A stretch of DNA of 6,063 bases from NCBI GenBank assembly GCA_004298915.1, contig SCTE01000376.1, forward strand, positions 1-6,063. Direction: 5' to 3'. Under the pieces are notes generated by a model. The model had not been told where the DNA came from, ran no database searches, and saw only the letters and a list, made by a program, of their open reading frames with translations. The number at the start of each line of letters is the position of its first letter. The first letter of the stretch is position 1. This document shows positions 5,153 through 6,063 of this stretch, one piece after another. A program made the translations under genes and the position numbers. The DNA is from Chloroflexota bacterium (GTDB lineage: Bacteria > Chloroflexota > Limnocylindria > Limnocylindrales > CSP1-4).

Positions 5153-6063
5153 GTGAAGCGAACGCTCGCGATGGTCCTGGCCGGCGGTGAAGGCGAACGC
5201 CTGTCGATCCTGTCCTCGGTCCGGGCCAAGCCCGCCGTCCCGTTCGGCGGCAAGTACCGGATCATCGACTTCACGCTCTCCAACTGCGTGAACTCCGACA
5301 TCAACGACGTCGTGGTCCTGACCCAGTACAACCCCCGGTCGCTCAACGACCACATCGGGCTGGGCCGTCCGTGGGACCTCGACCGGGCGAAGGGCGGGAT
5401 CAAGCTGCTCCAGCCGTACATCGCACGCGGCCGCGTGGCCGAGTGGTACCGCGGCACGGCCGACGCGGTGCTCCGCAACCGGAGCATCCTCGAGCACTCC
5501 GATGCCGACATCGTCCTGATCCTCGCCGGCGATCACATCTACAAGATGGACTACACGCCGTTCATCGCGGCGCATCGACGCAAGCGCGCCGACGTGACGA
5601 TCGCCGTCCGACGTGTGCCGCTGGCCGAGGCGACCCGGATGGGCATCCTGGCCATGGACGAGACCGACCGGATCACGGAGTGGCAGGAAAAACCGAAGCA
5701 GCCCAAGAGCGACCTCGCCTCGATGGGCGTATACGTCTTCTCGCGCAAGACGCTCCTCAAGTGGCTTGACGAGGAGCTGACCGACTTCGGGACCCATATG
5801 ATCCCGGCCATGCTCGAGGCAGGAGCCCGGGTCTATGGCTATCGCTTCGCCGGCTACTGGCAGGATGTCGGGACCATCCAGTCCTACTGGGAGGCCAACA
5901 TGGCGCTCCTCGTGGATCACCCCGAACTCGACCTGTACGACAAGGACTGGCTGATCCACACCAAGTCCGAGGAGCGCGCCCCGGCCAAGCTCGGGCCGAC
6001 CGCCCAGGTCCATCGGAGCCTGATCAGCCACGGGTGCGTGATCGAGGGCACCGTCGTCAACAG
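5153..6063 (+). CDS. glgC: Glucose-1-phosphate adenylyltransferase (ADP-glucose pyrophosphorylase), 3' end cut by the window
   Basis: The enzyme makes ADP-glucose and pyrophosphate from ATP and glucose-1-phosphate, the committed step of bacterial glycogen synthesis, as a cytosolic tetramer. 303 codons are present out of a usual 400-430; there is no stop before the edge. Visible motifs, counted from the GTG: the nucleotide-binding loop LAGGEGERL (9-17), RAKPAVPFGGKYRIIDF (24-40), SNCVNS (43-48), EWYRGTADAV (97-106), LAGDHIYKMDY (124-134) with metal-site D127, the glucose-1-phosphate-binding WQEKP (E179, K180), GVYVFS (192-197) and GYWQDVGTIQSYWEANM with D238. The segment LGPTAQVHRSLISHGCVIEG near the edge is the start of the C-terminal left-handed beta-helix. 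Compared with E. coli GlgC the N-terminal extension is missing, and the position of the fructose-1,6-bisphosphate-site Lys39 is a Val (V23), so its allosteric control probably differs. A GlgC-like or GlgD-like paralogue is possible, but the catalytic residues are intact. Confidence 0.92.
   Translation, partial: MKRTLAMVLAGGEGERLSILSSVRAKPAVPFGGKYRIIDFTLSNCVNSDINDVVVLTQYNPRSLNDHIGLGRPWDLDRAKGGIKLLQPYIARGRVAEWYRGTADAVLRNRSILEHSDADIVLILAGDHIYKMDYTPFIAAHRRKRADVTIAVRRVPLAEATRMGILAMDETDRITEWQEKPKQPKSDLASMGVYVFSRKTLLKWLDEELTDFGTHMIPAMLEAGARVYGYRFAGYWQDVGTIQSYWEANMALLVDHPELDLYDKDWLIHTKSEERAPAKLGPTAQVHRSLISHGCVIEGTVVN

Noticed and set aside
5135..6031. A 298-codon minus-strand open frame opposite glgC
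   Set aside because: The plus strand carries all GlgC motifs in order; the minus frame is a codon-bias shadow.

Overview
The window is a GC-rich (roughly 68-70% by eye), tightly packed bacterial stretch in which all five recognisable genes lie on the + strand. Codons end almost always in G or C, GTG starts are common, and the cell-wall hydrolase carries a cysteine-bracketed M23 domain that I associate with Chloroflexota (for example Limnocylindria-type genomes) and with Actinobacteria. I favour an uncultured Chloroflexota-like or actinobacterium-like organism, from general resemblance only. No rRNA, tRNA, CRISPR array, insertion sequence or phage gene was seen.

Layout: 1-125 is a leader region with a 10-bp tandem repeat and a -10-like box. 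126-1154 is an unrecognised single-pass membrane protein, probably translated from a leaderless GTG. 1261-2775 is a complete M17 leucyl aminopeptidase (PepA family) with every metal and catalytic residue in place; its Shine-Dalgarno sits in a perfect 8-bp hairpin arm. 2815-3462 follows after 39 bp and is a short A24 (prepilin-type) aspartic peptidase that keeps both catalytic Asp motifs but lacks the cysteine-rich N-terminal methyltransferase domain. 3635-5017 is a secreted coiled-coil peptidoglycan hydrolase with an intact C-terminal LytM/M23 domain, of the PcsB/CwlO/EnvC type. 5153 to the right edge is the first three quarters of glucose-1-phosphate adenylyltransferase (GlgC), cut by the window end.

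The genes look like ordinary housekeeping functions: peptide turnover, prepilin-type processing, cell-wall remodelling and glycogen synthesis. Only pepA and the A24 gene look like an operon. The hydrolase, glgC, pepA and the first gene each have their own TAnnnT -10-like box upstream. No gap exceeds 300 bases.

I did not find a clearly new biological system. The parts most worth a second look are the control regions (the leaderless start behind 10-bp iterons, and the hairpins over ribosome-binding sites and starts), the cysteine-free A24 peptidase, and the unrecognised membrane protein.
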